Below, in pieces: positions 27,684 through 35,606 of a stretch of 64,000 nucleotides of DNA. Below the pieces are notes generated by a model, which was not told the DNA's origin, did no database searches, and was given only the letters and a program-made list of their open reading frames with translations. Position numbers and translations under genes: made by a program. This DNA is from Sulfuriroseicoccus oceanibius (lineage in GTDB: Bacteria > Verrucomicrobiota > Verrucomicrobiia > Verrucomicrobiales > SLCJ01): NCBI RefSeq assembly GCF_010681825.2, contig NZ_CP066776.1, positions 744,001 through 808,000 of the forward strand, written 5' to 3'. Position 1 is the first letter of the stretch. Every line of letters starts with the position of its first letter.

Positions 27684-28094
27684 ATGACGGAGAATCAGAT
27701 CAGTAAAGAGGTGGTCGATGCCGCGGTTAAAGTGCACACAGAGCTTGGGCCCGGCTTACTTGAATCTGTGTATGAGGTGGTATTGGCGAAAGAGCTTGAA
27801 CTCAGAGGGTTGAAGGTACAGCGCCAAGTCCCCGTGCCTATTATCTACAGAGGGGTAAAACTGGATGAGGCTTTTAGAGCGGATCTTGTGGTTGAGGGTA
27901 AGGTGATTCTTGAACTGAAGTCGGTTGAGGCTCTGAGTAGAGTTCACTACAAGCAGTTGTTTACTTACATGAAGCTAAGGGGAGCTCGCTTGGGGTTGGT
28001 ACTCAATTTTGGCGCCGATCTAATGAAGCAGGGGATCAAGAGAATTGTTAACGGCTTGGACGACGGGCACCCGCGCGTGTTTTTTGGTAAGTGA
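27684..28094 (+). CDS. GxxExxY family protein
   Basis: The 136-residue protein has the family signature GPGLLESVYE (G-x-x-E-x-x-Y) after HTELG, then ADLVVEGKVILELKSVEAL and QLFTYMKLRGARLGLVLNFG. The D-(15-20)-ExK arrangement (FRADLVV, ILELKS) fits the PD-(D/E)XK nuclease fold assigned to this family; biological role is unknown. Base composition is AT-richer than dxs and ispD, which it separates. These genes often sit alone in environmental genomes and look mobile. ATG 27684 is preceded by a plausible GAGGTG ribosome binding site. Confidence 0.88.
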   Translation: MTENQISKEVVDAAVKVHTELGPGLLESVYEVVLAKELELRGLKVQRQVPVPIIYRGVKLDEAFRADLVVEGKVILELKSVEALSRVHYKQLFTYMKLRGARLGLVLNFGADLMKQGIKRIVNGLDDGHPRVFFGK

Positions 28095-28186
28095 CGATAG
28101 TTTCTCTTCTTTGGGTCTTAGGGTCTTTGCGTGAGAACCTTGTGTTTCGTCGTTTGCTTCCCTGTGATCATGCGTAGCTTGTAGCC

Positions 28187-28873
28187 ATGATGAATGAGCG
28201 AGCAGCGGCGGTGATTGTGGCCGGGGGATCCGGGCGGAGGATGGGCTTTGATAAACTGGCGGCCAAGATTGGCGATGTTTCGGTGCTTGAGCGCTCGATT
28301 GCCGCGTTTGAGGCGGCGGAGACGATTGGCCGGATCGTGGTGGTGGTTTCGGCGGCAAATGAAGAGACGGTACAGTCCTGGATCGCGGATGGGCGGTTTT
28401 CCAAACTCGAGCTCGCTGTGCGTGGCGGGGCCGAGCGGTTTGATTCGGTTGGCAATGGGATTGCTGCGCTCGGTGAGGACTTTGCCGGCGTGATTGCCGT
28501 GCACGACGGGGCGCGACCTTTGGTATGTCCGCAGTCGATCGATGAAACGGTCAACGCAGCGGCTACGACGGGCGCAGCGGTGCTTGCCAAGCCGGTGGCG
28601 GACACACTCAAGCGCGTCGACGCGAATGGGTCGGTCGTGGAGTCGGTGCCGCGCGATGGCATGTGGGCAATGGAGACACCTCAGTGTGCGCGCGCCGATT
28701 GGATGCGTCAGGCGGTGGCCGCGGCGCGATCGGCGGATAGTTCAGCGGCGATTACCGATGAAGTGACCGCGCTCCAGCATGCGGGGCGACCGGTGACGGT
28801 TGTGCGTTCTGTGAGCCCGAATTTGAAGATCACCTTCCCCGGCGACATCGAGTTGGCGGAGAGGTTGGTGTGA
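28187..28873 (+). CDS. ispD: 2-C-methyl-D-erythritol 4-phosphate cytidylyltransferase
   Basis: The 228-residue enzyme couples CTP to MEP, third step of the MEP pathway. It has the nucleotidyltransferase loop AAVIVAGGSGRRMGFDKLAAKIGD, VHDGARPLV, KPVADTLKRV, and PQCARADWMRQAV, then TDEVTALQ and KITFPGDIELAERL. Two ATGs lie in tandem (28187, 28190). IspF is not fused or adjacent here. Confidence 0.95.
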   Translation: MMNERAAAVIVAGGSGRRMGFDKLAAKIGDVSVLERSIAAFEAAETIGRIVVVVSAANEETVQSWIADGRFSKLELAVRGGAERFDSVGNGIAALGEDFAGVIAVHDGARPLVCPQSIDETVNAAATTGAAVLAKPVADTLKRVDANGSVVESVPRDGMWAMETPQCARADWMRQAVAAARSADSSAAITDEVTALQHAGRPVTVVRSVSPNLKITFPGDIELAERLV

Positions 28874-28942
28874 TTTCCGCAGTGGGAGGTGGGAGTGTGA
28901 GGTGATCATTGCGAGTGACTTGCCTGCTGCGGGGACTGGTCG

Positions 28943-29419
28943 ATGGTGGCAGCCATGAAGGGAAGAGTGAGCGAGATCCCGCAGGCATTTCGTCCGGCGT
29001 ACGAACGGATGCGCCAACGCGCGCAGCAGATCTGTGGGCGGGTGGTCGAGCTGAATGCGGAGTCGGTGGCATGCGGGATGCGGTCGTTCTTCGACCATTT
29101 GCCGGCGGACTCGGGGACGCTTGGTGAGATCGAGCGGGGGCGTGTGTTCGGGGCGCTGGCGATTGCCTATGCCGACGCATTGGTGGCCGCGTTTGGCTGG
29201 CAGCCGTGCTGGCTTTTGTTGGAGGAAAAGGACTACCGAGAGGAGGACGGTGTGTTTGCCGTGGTGAGCCCGGATCAATCGTACGTCGTGCTGCCGGTGG
29301 CGTTGATTGAGTCGGACTTTGACCACATCAGGGACAATGCGAAGGCTGTGTTCAAGAAGATCCGCGACGGTCATTTGCTCGATGTGCCGGAAGGTGCGCT
29401 GCACGAGCTGCGGGGGTAG
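28943..29419 (+). CDS. Hypothetical protein, 158 residues
   Basis: I do not recognise this family with confidence. It is a soluble protein with no signal peptide: an N-terminal helical part (YERMRQRAQQICGRVVELNAES), a central IAYADALVAAFGWQPCWLLLEEKD, then PDQSYVVLPVALIESDFDHIRDNAKAVFKKI. The 'fgwqpcwl ... ivlPv ... skr' order is reminiscent of small bacterial DUF proteins that are often immunity-like, but this is weak. ATG 28955 is an alternative start. Codon use is normal for the region. Confidence 0.6.
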   Translation: MVAAMKGRVSEIPQAFRPAYERMRQRAQQICGRVVELNAESVACGMRSFFDHLPADSGTLGEIERGRVFGALAIAYADALVAAFGWQPCWLLLEEKDYREEDGVFAVVSPDQSYVVLPVALIESDFDHIRDNAKAVFKKIRDGHLLDVPEGALHELRG

Positions 29420-29979
29420 GGGTGATCTAACGAATAACTGCGGGTGTTGGACGGCCATCGGGCAGGTGCTGCGTTTCTGCGACATCGCACGCTCGGCCGG
29501 TGTGATTTGGGCGCCGTTTTCCCTGGGGGGCGCCTTTTCCCAGGGGGAGGTCGCCGGAGGCTCCCTTCACCCTGGGCTGGTTTGCGCTCCCCTTTCAGGG
29601 GAGGTGTCGCGGTAGGCGTCTTTATCCTTATCTTTATCCAAATTCAGATCGGAGCGCAGCGATTCTGCCTCAAACGGGGGCGTGTATTCTTCATCGCTAT
29701 CGCTATCGCTATCGGGTTCCGGATTCCGGATCGGCGAGAGGGAGAGCGGCCATCTGGCAGACGTTGGGGTTTGGCGCTCCTGAAAGGAGCCGGGAACAAA
29801 GCCCGGGGATTTATCCTCGGGAAAGTGAGGCACCCAGTGTGTGCATCCTGAAGGGATGCTGGAACGAGGTGATCCGGAGGCGGTGAGGCAATTCTCCGGA
29901 TCGGTGGAGAATTGGGCTCTTTTGGGTGGCGTCATTTTCTCGCGCCGTGGGGGCTGATTCGGGGTATGGTGCGCGGACT
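29420..29979. other. Repeat-rich intergenic region
   Basis: Holds the ~150-bp dispersed repeat at 29452 and a run TTTATCCTTATCTTTATCC (near 29622) resembling phrases at 12630 and 17748, then direct ATCGCTATCGCTATCGGG triplet-like repeats (29694-29712). No gene is seen. Confidence 0.5.
29452..29610 (+). repeat. ~150-bp dispersed repeat (CACGCTCGGCCGG family), copy 1
   Basis: Shares CGGCCATCGGG, ATCGCACGCTCGGCCGG and TCGCCGGAGGCT in the same order and spacing with 38160-38310 and 54245-54395. An inverted repeat CCTGGGG...CCCAGG occurs inside. Confidence 0.75.
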
Positions 29980-31266
29980 ATGTTCGACGTGAGTTACCAG
30001 AGCACGACGCTCGCCAATGGGGTGAAAGTGGGCACGGCGTACTTGCCGCAGGCGGTGAGTGCATCGGTGGGGATTTGGTGCAATGCGGGATCGCGCCACG
30101 AGCGGGCGGCGGAGAATGGAGTGGCCCATTTTGTCGAGCACATGGTCTTCAAGGGGACGAAGCGGAGATCGGCGCGTAAGATTTCGATGGAGATCGAAGG
30201 TGTGGGTGGTGAGCTGAATGCGTTCACCTCCGAGGACCATACCTGTTATCACGCGTGGTTGCCGGCGAAGTGGTTCGGCCGTGCACTGCGTGTGCTCTCC
30301 GACATGTATTGCAATGCGGAGCTCAAGCAGCGCGCGTTTGAGAACGAGCGCGAGGTGATCTTTGAGGAGATCGAGATGTACCGCGACAACCCAGGCCAGC
30401 ATGTTGAGGACTTGCTAAGTCATGCGTTGTGGAATGGTCACCAGCTCGCGCGTCCGATTTGTGGCACCGAACAGAGTCTCGAGCGGATTACGCCGGATGT
30501 GCTGCGCCGTTGGATCGAGGAAAAACACGTGGGCCATAACACGGTGGTGGCTGTGGCCGGGCCGGTGCCGCACGATCAAGTCGTGCGCGAGGTCGAGCGT
30601 CAGCTGGGGGGGATGGAGTCCGGGCGGCGTCCGGCGATGCGTGCGGTGAAGTCGCCGCAGCGTCCGTGGTTGTTGGAGGGGGGCTTTGTCGGGGATGAAC
30701 GCGACATCGGCCAGGTGCATTTTGGTTTGGGGTTCCGTGGGCCGAGCCGCAAGGACGACGCTCGGTTTGCTTTCAAGTTGCTCAATGTGATGCTCGGGGA
30801 AACGATGAGCTCACGGTTGTTCCAGGCGCTGCGTGAGCGTCGCGCTGCGTGCTACAGCGTGCAGAGTGGCGTCGAGATGTTTGATGATGTCGGCGTGTTG
30901 GACATCCATGCCGGGCTCGACGGGGACAAAGCGGAGGCTGCGGTGAAGATGCTCGGCTCCGAGTTGCGCAAGTTGCGTACCCAGGCGCCGGGTGTCGGTG
31001 AGCTCAAGGATGCCAAGGAGTTTGTGATCGGCCAGCAGTCGATGTGGTTTGAAGCGGTGGCCAACCAGATGCAGTGGGTGGGCGATGCGTTGTCGACGGT
31101 CGGCCACGTGCCGGGTCCGGAGGAGGCGCTCAAGCACGTGCGCGATGTGACCGCGGATGACGTGCAAAAGATGGCGCAGGAGCTCTTCCAGCCTGACCGC
31201 ATGGGCATGGCGGTTGTCGGGGCGGGAGTGGACGGCGAGAGGCTGGTGCGTGCGCTGGGGCTTTAG
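29980..31266 (+). CDS. M16 family zinc metallopeptidase
   Basis: The 428-residue protein is a processing-peptidase-like M16 enzyme with the inverted zinc motif HFVEH (H50, E53, H54) and a distal Glu within ENEREVIFEEIEMY. The C-terminal half repeats the fold without catalytic residues (QVHFGLGFRGPSRKDD). No signal peptide is visible from ATG 29980, so it is probably cytoplasmic, like PqqL/YmxG-type single-subunit members. Substrate unknown. The preceding frame is read from repeat sequence. Confidence 0.93.
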   Translation: MFDVSYQSTTLANGVKVGTAYLPQAVSASVGIWCNAGSRHERAAENGVAHFVEHMVFKGTKRRSARKISMEIEGVGGELNAFTSEDHTCYHAWLPAKWFGRALRVLSDMYCNAELKQRAFENEREVIFEEIEMYRDNPGQHVEDLLSHALWNGHQLARPICGTEQSLERITPDVLRRWIEEKHVGHNTVVAVAGPVPHDQVVREVERQLGGMESGRRPAMRAVKSPQRPWLLEGGFVGDERDIGQVHFGLGFRGPSRKDDARFAFKLLNVMLGETMSSRLFQALRERRAACYSVQSGVEMFDDVGVLDIHAGLDGDKAEAAVKMLGSELRKLRTQAPGVGELKDAKEFVIGQQSMWFEAVANQMQWVGDALSTVGHVPGPEEALKHVRDVTADDVQKMAQELFQPDRMGMAVVGAGVDGERLVRALGL

Positions 31267-31664
31267 GAGCCACAGATGGACGCAGATGAGCGCAGATGGT
31301 TGGAACCACGAAGTGCGCGAAGGACACGAAGAAGAGTGGGGGTAACGGAGAGCCGGTCTCCAGTCCGGCCGTCCTCTGAACCGGCGCAGCCGCAGATGTT
31401 TGATTGGAGTGTTCGCTGCGCTCGTGAGGTTAGGTGGTCGACGAGGACGTCGACACTCCATGGGTGTGGGATGGAGTGACGGTGTCCTCACCGTCGGCGG
31501 GATCGTGCTCGCTACGCTCGGAGGTATTGGCGGCCGGACTGGAGACCGGCGGTCCGGAGCCAGGCGCTGTATTTAACCGGAAGCTGGCGTCCGGAGCGGG
31601 AAAATACATCTGCGCGAATCTGTGCCCATCTGTGGCACATGAAGCGGATCGCTAGTAGCTTCGC
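31267..31664. other. Repeat-rich intergenic region
   Basis: Contains 'cacagatggacgcagatgag' (31272), 'acgaagtgcgcgaaggacacg' type phrases (31309) and stem-loop GTCGACG-AGGA-CGTCGAC (31437), all dispersed-repeat types. No gene is seen between convergent M16 and coaB genes. Confidence 0.55.
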
Positions 31665-32297
31665 CTAACCCGCAACGGTTGCGATGACTCTGGTGGCGAG
31701 GTCGCGTTTGCTGCCGCTGGCGGACCATTGTGATCCATCCTTGCCGAGTACCGTCACGGCGTTGTCGTTGGAGTCGAAGCCGATGCCGGGTTGGCTGACG
31801 TCGTTGGCGACGATGAAGTCGCAGCGCTTGCGGGTGAGTTTGTCGCTGGCGTAGGTGAGGACGTCGGTGGTTTCGGCGGCGAAGCCGACGAGCGTGCCGT
31901 TGAAGCCGAGCGGGTCGCGCATCGAACCGAGGATGTCTTTGGTCGGGACAAGTTCGATGGTCATTTTGTCCTTGCCGGTCTTTTTGATCTTCTGACCGGC
32001 GGTGGTGGCGGGGGTGAAATCCGCGACGGCCGCGCAAAGGATGGCGCAGCCGATGGGGTGGTCGTTCAGGGTGCGCTCTACGGCGTCGAACATGTCGGCT
32101 GCGGAGGTGACGTCGATGCGGGTGACGCCCTCTGGCGTGGGTAGTTGCACCGGGCCGGCGATCAGCGTGACTTCGTGGCCGGCGGCAATTGCAGCTTCCG
32201 CTAACGCAAACCCCATCTTGCCGGAGGAACGGTTGCTGATGAAGCGCACGGGGTCGATGGCTTCATGGGTAGGTCCGGCGGTGATTAGAAGGTGCAT
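31665..32297 (-). CDS. coaB: Phosphopantothenate-cysteine ligase (CoaB domain, separate protein)
   Basis: The 210-residue protein is a stand-alone Coa[26 protein letters not shown] is the hallmark start, followed by [21 protein letters not shown] and the lysine segment [10 protein letters not shown] that contacts CTP-linked substrate. It condenses phosphopantothenate with cysteine in CoA synthesis. In most bacteria it is fused to CoaC as Dfp; here the two are separate adjacent genes. Confidence 0.93.
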   Translation of the reverse strand: MHLLITAGPTHEAIDPVRFISNRSSGKMGFALAEAAIAAGHEVTLIAGPVQLPTPEGVTRIDVTSAADMFDAVERTLNDHPIGCAILCAAVADFTPATTAGQKIKKTGKDKMTIELVPTKDILGSMRDPLGFNGTLVGFAAETTDVLTYASDKLTRKRCDFIVANDVSQPGIGFDSNDNAVTVLGKDGSQWSASGSKRDLATRVIATVAG

Positions 32298-32298
32298 T

Positions 32299-32330
32299 AA
32301 GTTTGCTAGTAGTCAGTTTGCAGTTTTCAG
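32299..32330 (+). repeat. AGTTTGCTAG short dispersed repeat, copy 4
   Basis: AGTTTGCTAGTAGTCAGTTT then GCAGTTTTCAG, ending 1 nt from the coaB start codon, so it forms the coaB leader on the minus strand. Confidence 0.7.
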
Positions 32331-32410
32331 TGGGGGAGTGGTGGGGGCGTTGTCGCGCCGGTGAACAAATCAGGTTAATCATGTTCATCCTGTCTGAAAA
32401 CCGACTGGTC

Positions 32411-32950
32411 CTAGGCTTCTCCTAGCATCTGCTGGATTTTGGCGACGATGTCGTCGACTTCCTGGAGGCGGCCGGCGCCTTCGTAGCCGCAGGCGAGGAG
32501 GCCGTCTTCCGGGCCGATGAACTCGGCGCCGCGGGCTTTGAGGGTCTCGGTGTTGGCCTGGGTGGCTGGGTGTTGCCACATTTTGCCATTCATTGCCGGA
32601 GCGATGAGCAGCGGAGCCAGCGTGGCGAGATGGATGGCGGACAATGGGTTGTCAGCGATGCCATTGGCGAACTTGGCGATGATGTTGGCGGTGGCGGGCG
32701 CCACGACCAGCAAATCCGCGTTGTCCGCCAACTGGATGTGCCCAGGGTGCCAGCTCTGTTTTTCGTCGTGGATGCTGGTGGTTACCGGGTTCTTCGACAG
32801 CACCTGCAAGGTGAGCGGTGTGATGAACTCGGTGGCGTCCTTGGTCATCACCACGTGCACGGTGTGGCCGAGTTTGACGAGCTTGCTCGTGAGGTCGGCA
32901 GCTTTGTAGGCCGCGATGGATCCGGTGACGCCGAGGACGATGGTGGACAT
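32411..32950 (-). CDS. coaC: Phosphopantothenoylcysteine decarboxylase (CoaC domain, separate protein)
   Basis: The 179-residue flavoprotein has the FMN-binding start VLGVTGSIAAYKAADLTSKL, a catalytic-His segment SWHPGHIQLADNADLLVVAPATANIIAKFANGIADN, and the substrate clamp PAMNGKMW. It decarboxylates the CoaB product to phosphopantetheine. It lies upstream of coaB with a 113-bp gap carrying a dispersed repeat, and downstream of gmk. Confidence 0.94.
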   Translation of the reverse strand: MSTIVLGVTGSIAAYKAADLTSKLVKLGHTVHVVMTKDATEFITPLTLQVLSKNPVTTSIHDEKQSWHPGHIQLADNADLLVVAPATANIIAKFANGIADNPLSAIHLATLAPLLIAPAMNGKMWQHPATQANTETLKARGAEFIGPEDGLLACGYEGAGRLQEVDDIVAKIQQMLGEA

Positions 32951-32957
32951 GGGGGGG

Positions 32958-32988
32958 AGTTTGCTAGTTGGAAGTGTTCAGTTTTCAG
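32958..32988 (+). repeat. AGTTTGCTAG short dispersed repeat, copy 5
   Basis: AGTTTGCTAGTTGGAAGTGT then TCAGTTTTCAG, between coaC and gmk, 7 nt from the coaC start codon. Confidence 0.7.
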
Positions 32989-33000
32989 GGCATCCCCTCG

Positions 33001-33687
33001 CTATTCAGCGGTGATGAGTTCCTGTGGGAGGTCGGTGGGGATGTTGCCGACGAGGCCGGCCGGGGTGCGCATCCTGCAGGCGCGCATGCGTTCGCCGTTG
33101 AGGATGGTGCGGAAGCGGTCGAAGTCGGCCTCTGGTGTGTCTGAAACGATGGCGTAGCGGTATTCGCGCCAGTGTTTCATTTCGTCCAGCGCGTTGTAAA
33201 GGCGCAGGCGCATTTGGTCGTCGGTTTCGGTGCCGCGGCCGAAGAGGCGGTTTTTGATCTCGTCCATGCTTGGGGGCAGGATGAAGACGTCGACCAGGGC
33301 GTTGCGGATGAACGGATCCTCGGTGGCGCGGATGAGCTGGGCGCCTTGGATGTCGATGTCCATGACGACGTCGCGGCCGGCTTCGAGATGAGCGACGACT
33401 TCGCTTTTCAGCGTGCCGTAGTAGTTGCCGTGAACGGTGGCCCATTCGAGGAAATCACCTTGGGCCGTGCGCTGGATGAAGTCGTCTTTGTCGAGGAAAT
33501 GGTAGTCCACTCCGTCGACTTCGCCCTCGCGTGGGGCGCGGGTGGTGCAGGAGATCGAGTAGACGCAGTCGTCGTGGTCGCGGGCTTTACGGCAGACGGT
33601 GGTTTTGCCGGAGGCGGTGGGGCCGGAGACCATGCAGAGCAGGCCGATACGCTCGGTGCGGGCAATCGTTTTGGCGGATTCGGTCAT
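33001..33687 (-). CDS. gmk: Guanylate kinase
   Basis: The 228-residue kinase phosphorylates GMP with ATP. P-loop GPTASGKTT, GMP-binding SCTTRAPREGEVDGVDYHFL, EWATVHGNYYGT and DIDIQGAQLIR are all present. ATG 33687 was chosen, with MTESAKTIARTERIG before the P-loop. It follows yicC and precedes coaC, the usual yicC-gmk-(rpoZ)-coaBC order, but no rpoZ lies in the 50-bp gap. Confidence 0.96.
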   Translation of the reverse strand: MTESAKTIARTERIGLLCMVSGPTASGKTTVCRKARDHDDCVYSISCTTRAPREGEVDGVDYHFLDKDDFIQRTAQGDFLEWATVHGNYYGTLKSEVVAHLEAGRDVVMDIDIQGAQLIRATEDPFIRNALVDVFILPPSMDEIKNRLFGRGTETDDQMRLRLYNALDEMKHWREYRYAIVSDTPEADFDRFRTILNGERMRACRMRTPAGLVGNIPTDLPQELITAE

Positions 33688-33699
33688 GGAGAGGGAAAG

Positions 33700-33831
33700 T
33701 TGAAATTCGGAAACAGGGAAATCGAAATGGTCGCTTCGCTCCGTGGGAAGTGGTTGTCGACAGGAATGTCGACCCTCCAGCACCCGCATGGGCGAGCGGT
33801 GGAGGAAGGGACGAAACAGAGCGAGGAAGGG
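33700..33831. other. Intergenic with stem-loop
   Basis: Contains GTCGAC-AGGAAT-GTCGAC (33757-33774) followed by CCTCCAGCACC, a member of the AGGA(A/G)T-loop hairpin family, between yicC and gmk. Confidence 0.65.
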
Positions 33832-34728
33832 TCACTCGAGGTTTTGGACTTGTTCGCGGATTTTCTCGAGTTCGGTTTTGCAGGTGACGACGCCCTGGGC
33901 GATCTCGGCGTCGTTGGCTTTGCTGCCGATGGTGTTGCACTCGCGGTGCATTTCCTGGAGTAGGAAGTCGAGTGGGCGGCCGCATGGTTCGTCGGCTTCG
34001 ATGAGCGAGAGGAACTTGGCGAAGTGGCAATCGAGGCGGGTGGTTTCTTCGCTGATGTCCGAGCGGTCGGCAAAGAGCGTGAGCTCGGCGAGCAGGCGGT
34101 CGTCGTCCTGAGGCAGGTCGACGCCGGCTTTCTGCAGGCGCTCGTGGAGTTGTTTGCGCCAGTGGGCGACGACCTCCGGCGAGCGTTCCGCGATGCGGTT
34201 GACGGTGGTGCGGATGATGTCGAGGCGCTGGAGCAGGTCTTTTACCAAGTGATCGCCTTCCGATGCGCGCATGTCGTTCCATTGGGAAATGGCAGCGGCG
34301 GTGGCGGCGGTGAGTGGTTCGGTCAGGTCGGTGGCTTCGACCGAGGCGTCTTCGATGGTGATGACGCCGGGCAAGCGGACGATTTCAGCGTCGCTGAGTT
34401 CGACGTCGCCGACTGGTTTGTCGGTTAGTTCGGCCAGGGCTGAACGGAACTGGGCGAACAACTCAGGGTTGGTGGTGACCACCTGTGACGGGCCGGACTC
34501 GCGCTCGATGATCACTTTAGCGGTGATGCGCCCGCGTGAGGCGCTGGCGGCGAGTTGTTTGCGCACGATGGGCTCCAGGTTCTGGAGGTCGCGCGGTAGG
34601 TTGACGACGATGTCGAGTTGTTTGCGGTTGACCGAGGAAATCTCTACGGTCACGCGGACGGAGGAATGTTCGTCCGAGGAATGCGCGTCTCCGCGCCCGA
34701 ATCCGGTCATGCTCATCGTTGCTGCCAT
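33832..34728 (-). CDS. yicC: YicC family endoribonuclease
   Basis: The 298-residue protein has the conserved start MSMTGFGRGDA, the motif SSVNRKQLDIVVNLPRDL and the C-terminal DFLLQEMHRECNTIGSKAND with catalytic-site residues E, H, E and N. Family members (YicC/YloC) are RNA endonucleases. ATG 34728 is used; ATG 34716 matches the family start more closely. It heads the gmk-coaC-coaB series. Confidence 0.93.
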   Translation of the reverse strand: MAATMSMTGFGRGDAHSSDEHSSVRVTVEISSVNRKQLDIVVNLPRDLQNLEPIVRKQLAASASRGRITAKVIIERESGPSQVVTTNPELFAQFRSALAELTDKPVGDVELSDAEIVRLPGVITIEDASVEATDLTEPLTAATAAAISQWNDMRASEGDHLVKDLLQRLDIIRTTVNRIAERSPEVVAHWRKQLHERLQKAGVDLPQDDDRLLAELTLFADRSDISEETTRLDCHFAKFLSLIEADEPCGRPLDFLLQEMHRECNTIGSKANDAEIAQGVVTCKTELEKIREQVQNLE

Positions 34729-34836
34729 GGTGCCCCCAACATGGAGGCACATTGGCCGGATGACAAGCGGGCGGGTGATGGGAGGTGAAATGCGAAAGGA
34801 ATGAGCGCGCTGCGAGCGGATGGGGAATGTTTTTTG
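34729..34836. other. Upstream region of yicC
   Basis: Short region before the repeats begin; a GGGTGATGGGAGGTGAA phrase similar to one at 12158 is present. I see no clear promoter. Confidence 0.3.
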
Positions 34837-35500
34837 GACAGGATTTACATGATTTACGTGATTTGAATTGGGTGGTCACGCAAAGACCCGAAGACCCAAA
34901 GGGGCGGAGATCGGAAATGGGGGGCTGATTTTTCCTTAAGGAGTAGCAATGGGGAAAAGGGGCATTTGCGGTCTGAGCGGCGCTTTCCAGCACCCATGCA
35001 GGGTGCGGTTTTGGGTGGGGTTGTCATCACAGGGCTGAAGCCCTGTGCTTTGATCCGGCCTCCATTCAGGAGGCTGCGGAGGCTTTTGGACAGGATTTAC
35101 GTGATTGGGATGGGCGGGCGTTGTTTGGTCTGGGTGGTCAAGCAAAGACCCGAAGACCCAAAGAGGCGGAGATCGGAAATGTGGGGCTGATTTTTCCTTA
35201 AGGAGTAGCAATGAGGAAAAGGGGCATTTGCGGTCTGAGCGGCGGTTTCCAGCACCCATGCAGGGTGCGGTTTTGGGGATGGCTGTCATCACAGGGCTGA
35301 AGCCCTGTGCTTTGGTCCGGCCTCCATTCAGGAGGCTGCGGAGGCTTTTGGACAGGATTCACGTGATTGGAATGGGCGGGTGTTGGTTGGTTTGGGTGGT
35401 CACGCAAAGACCCGAAGACGCAAAGCGGCGGAGATCGGAAATGGAGGGCTGATTTTTTCTTAAGGAGTAGCAATGGGGAAAAGGGGCATTTGCGATGTGA
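34837..35500 (+). repeat. ~255-bp imperfect tandem repeat, ~2.6 copies
   Basis: GACAGGATT(T/C)ACGTGATT recurs at 34837, 35089 and 35351; within each unit are AAGACCCGAAGACCCAAAG, GGAGTAGCAATGGGGAAAAG and TCACAGGGCTGAAGCCCTGT (a hairpin). Unit length is 252-262 bp. Small ORFs in it are repeat translations. Confidence 0.9.
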
Positions 35501-35565
35501 TCGGCGTTAGGTGGATGTTCTCATTCCACTATCTGTGTCCATCTGCGCAGATCTGTGGCCGGGGT

Positions 35566-35600
35566 ATCCCGCGCCGCCTGAGGGGCTGGCGGCGCGGGAT
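35566..35600 (-). terminator. Hairpin after dabA
   Basis: ATCCCGCGCCGCC (35566-35578) pairs perfectly with GGCGGCGCGGGAT (35588-35600), 6 nt after the dabA stop. No T-run follows, so factor-independent termination is uncertain. Confidence 0.65.
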
Positions 35601-35606
35601 GGTTGG

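Noticed and set aside
31267-31664. Possible small genes in 'cacagatgg' and 'acgaagtgcgcgaag' phrases
   Set aside because: These phrases are dispersed repeats found at several intergenic sites (6560, 8494, 12530, 35530) and give only low-complexity peptides.
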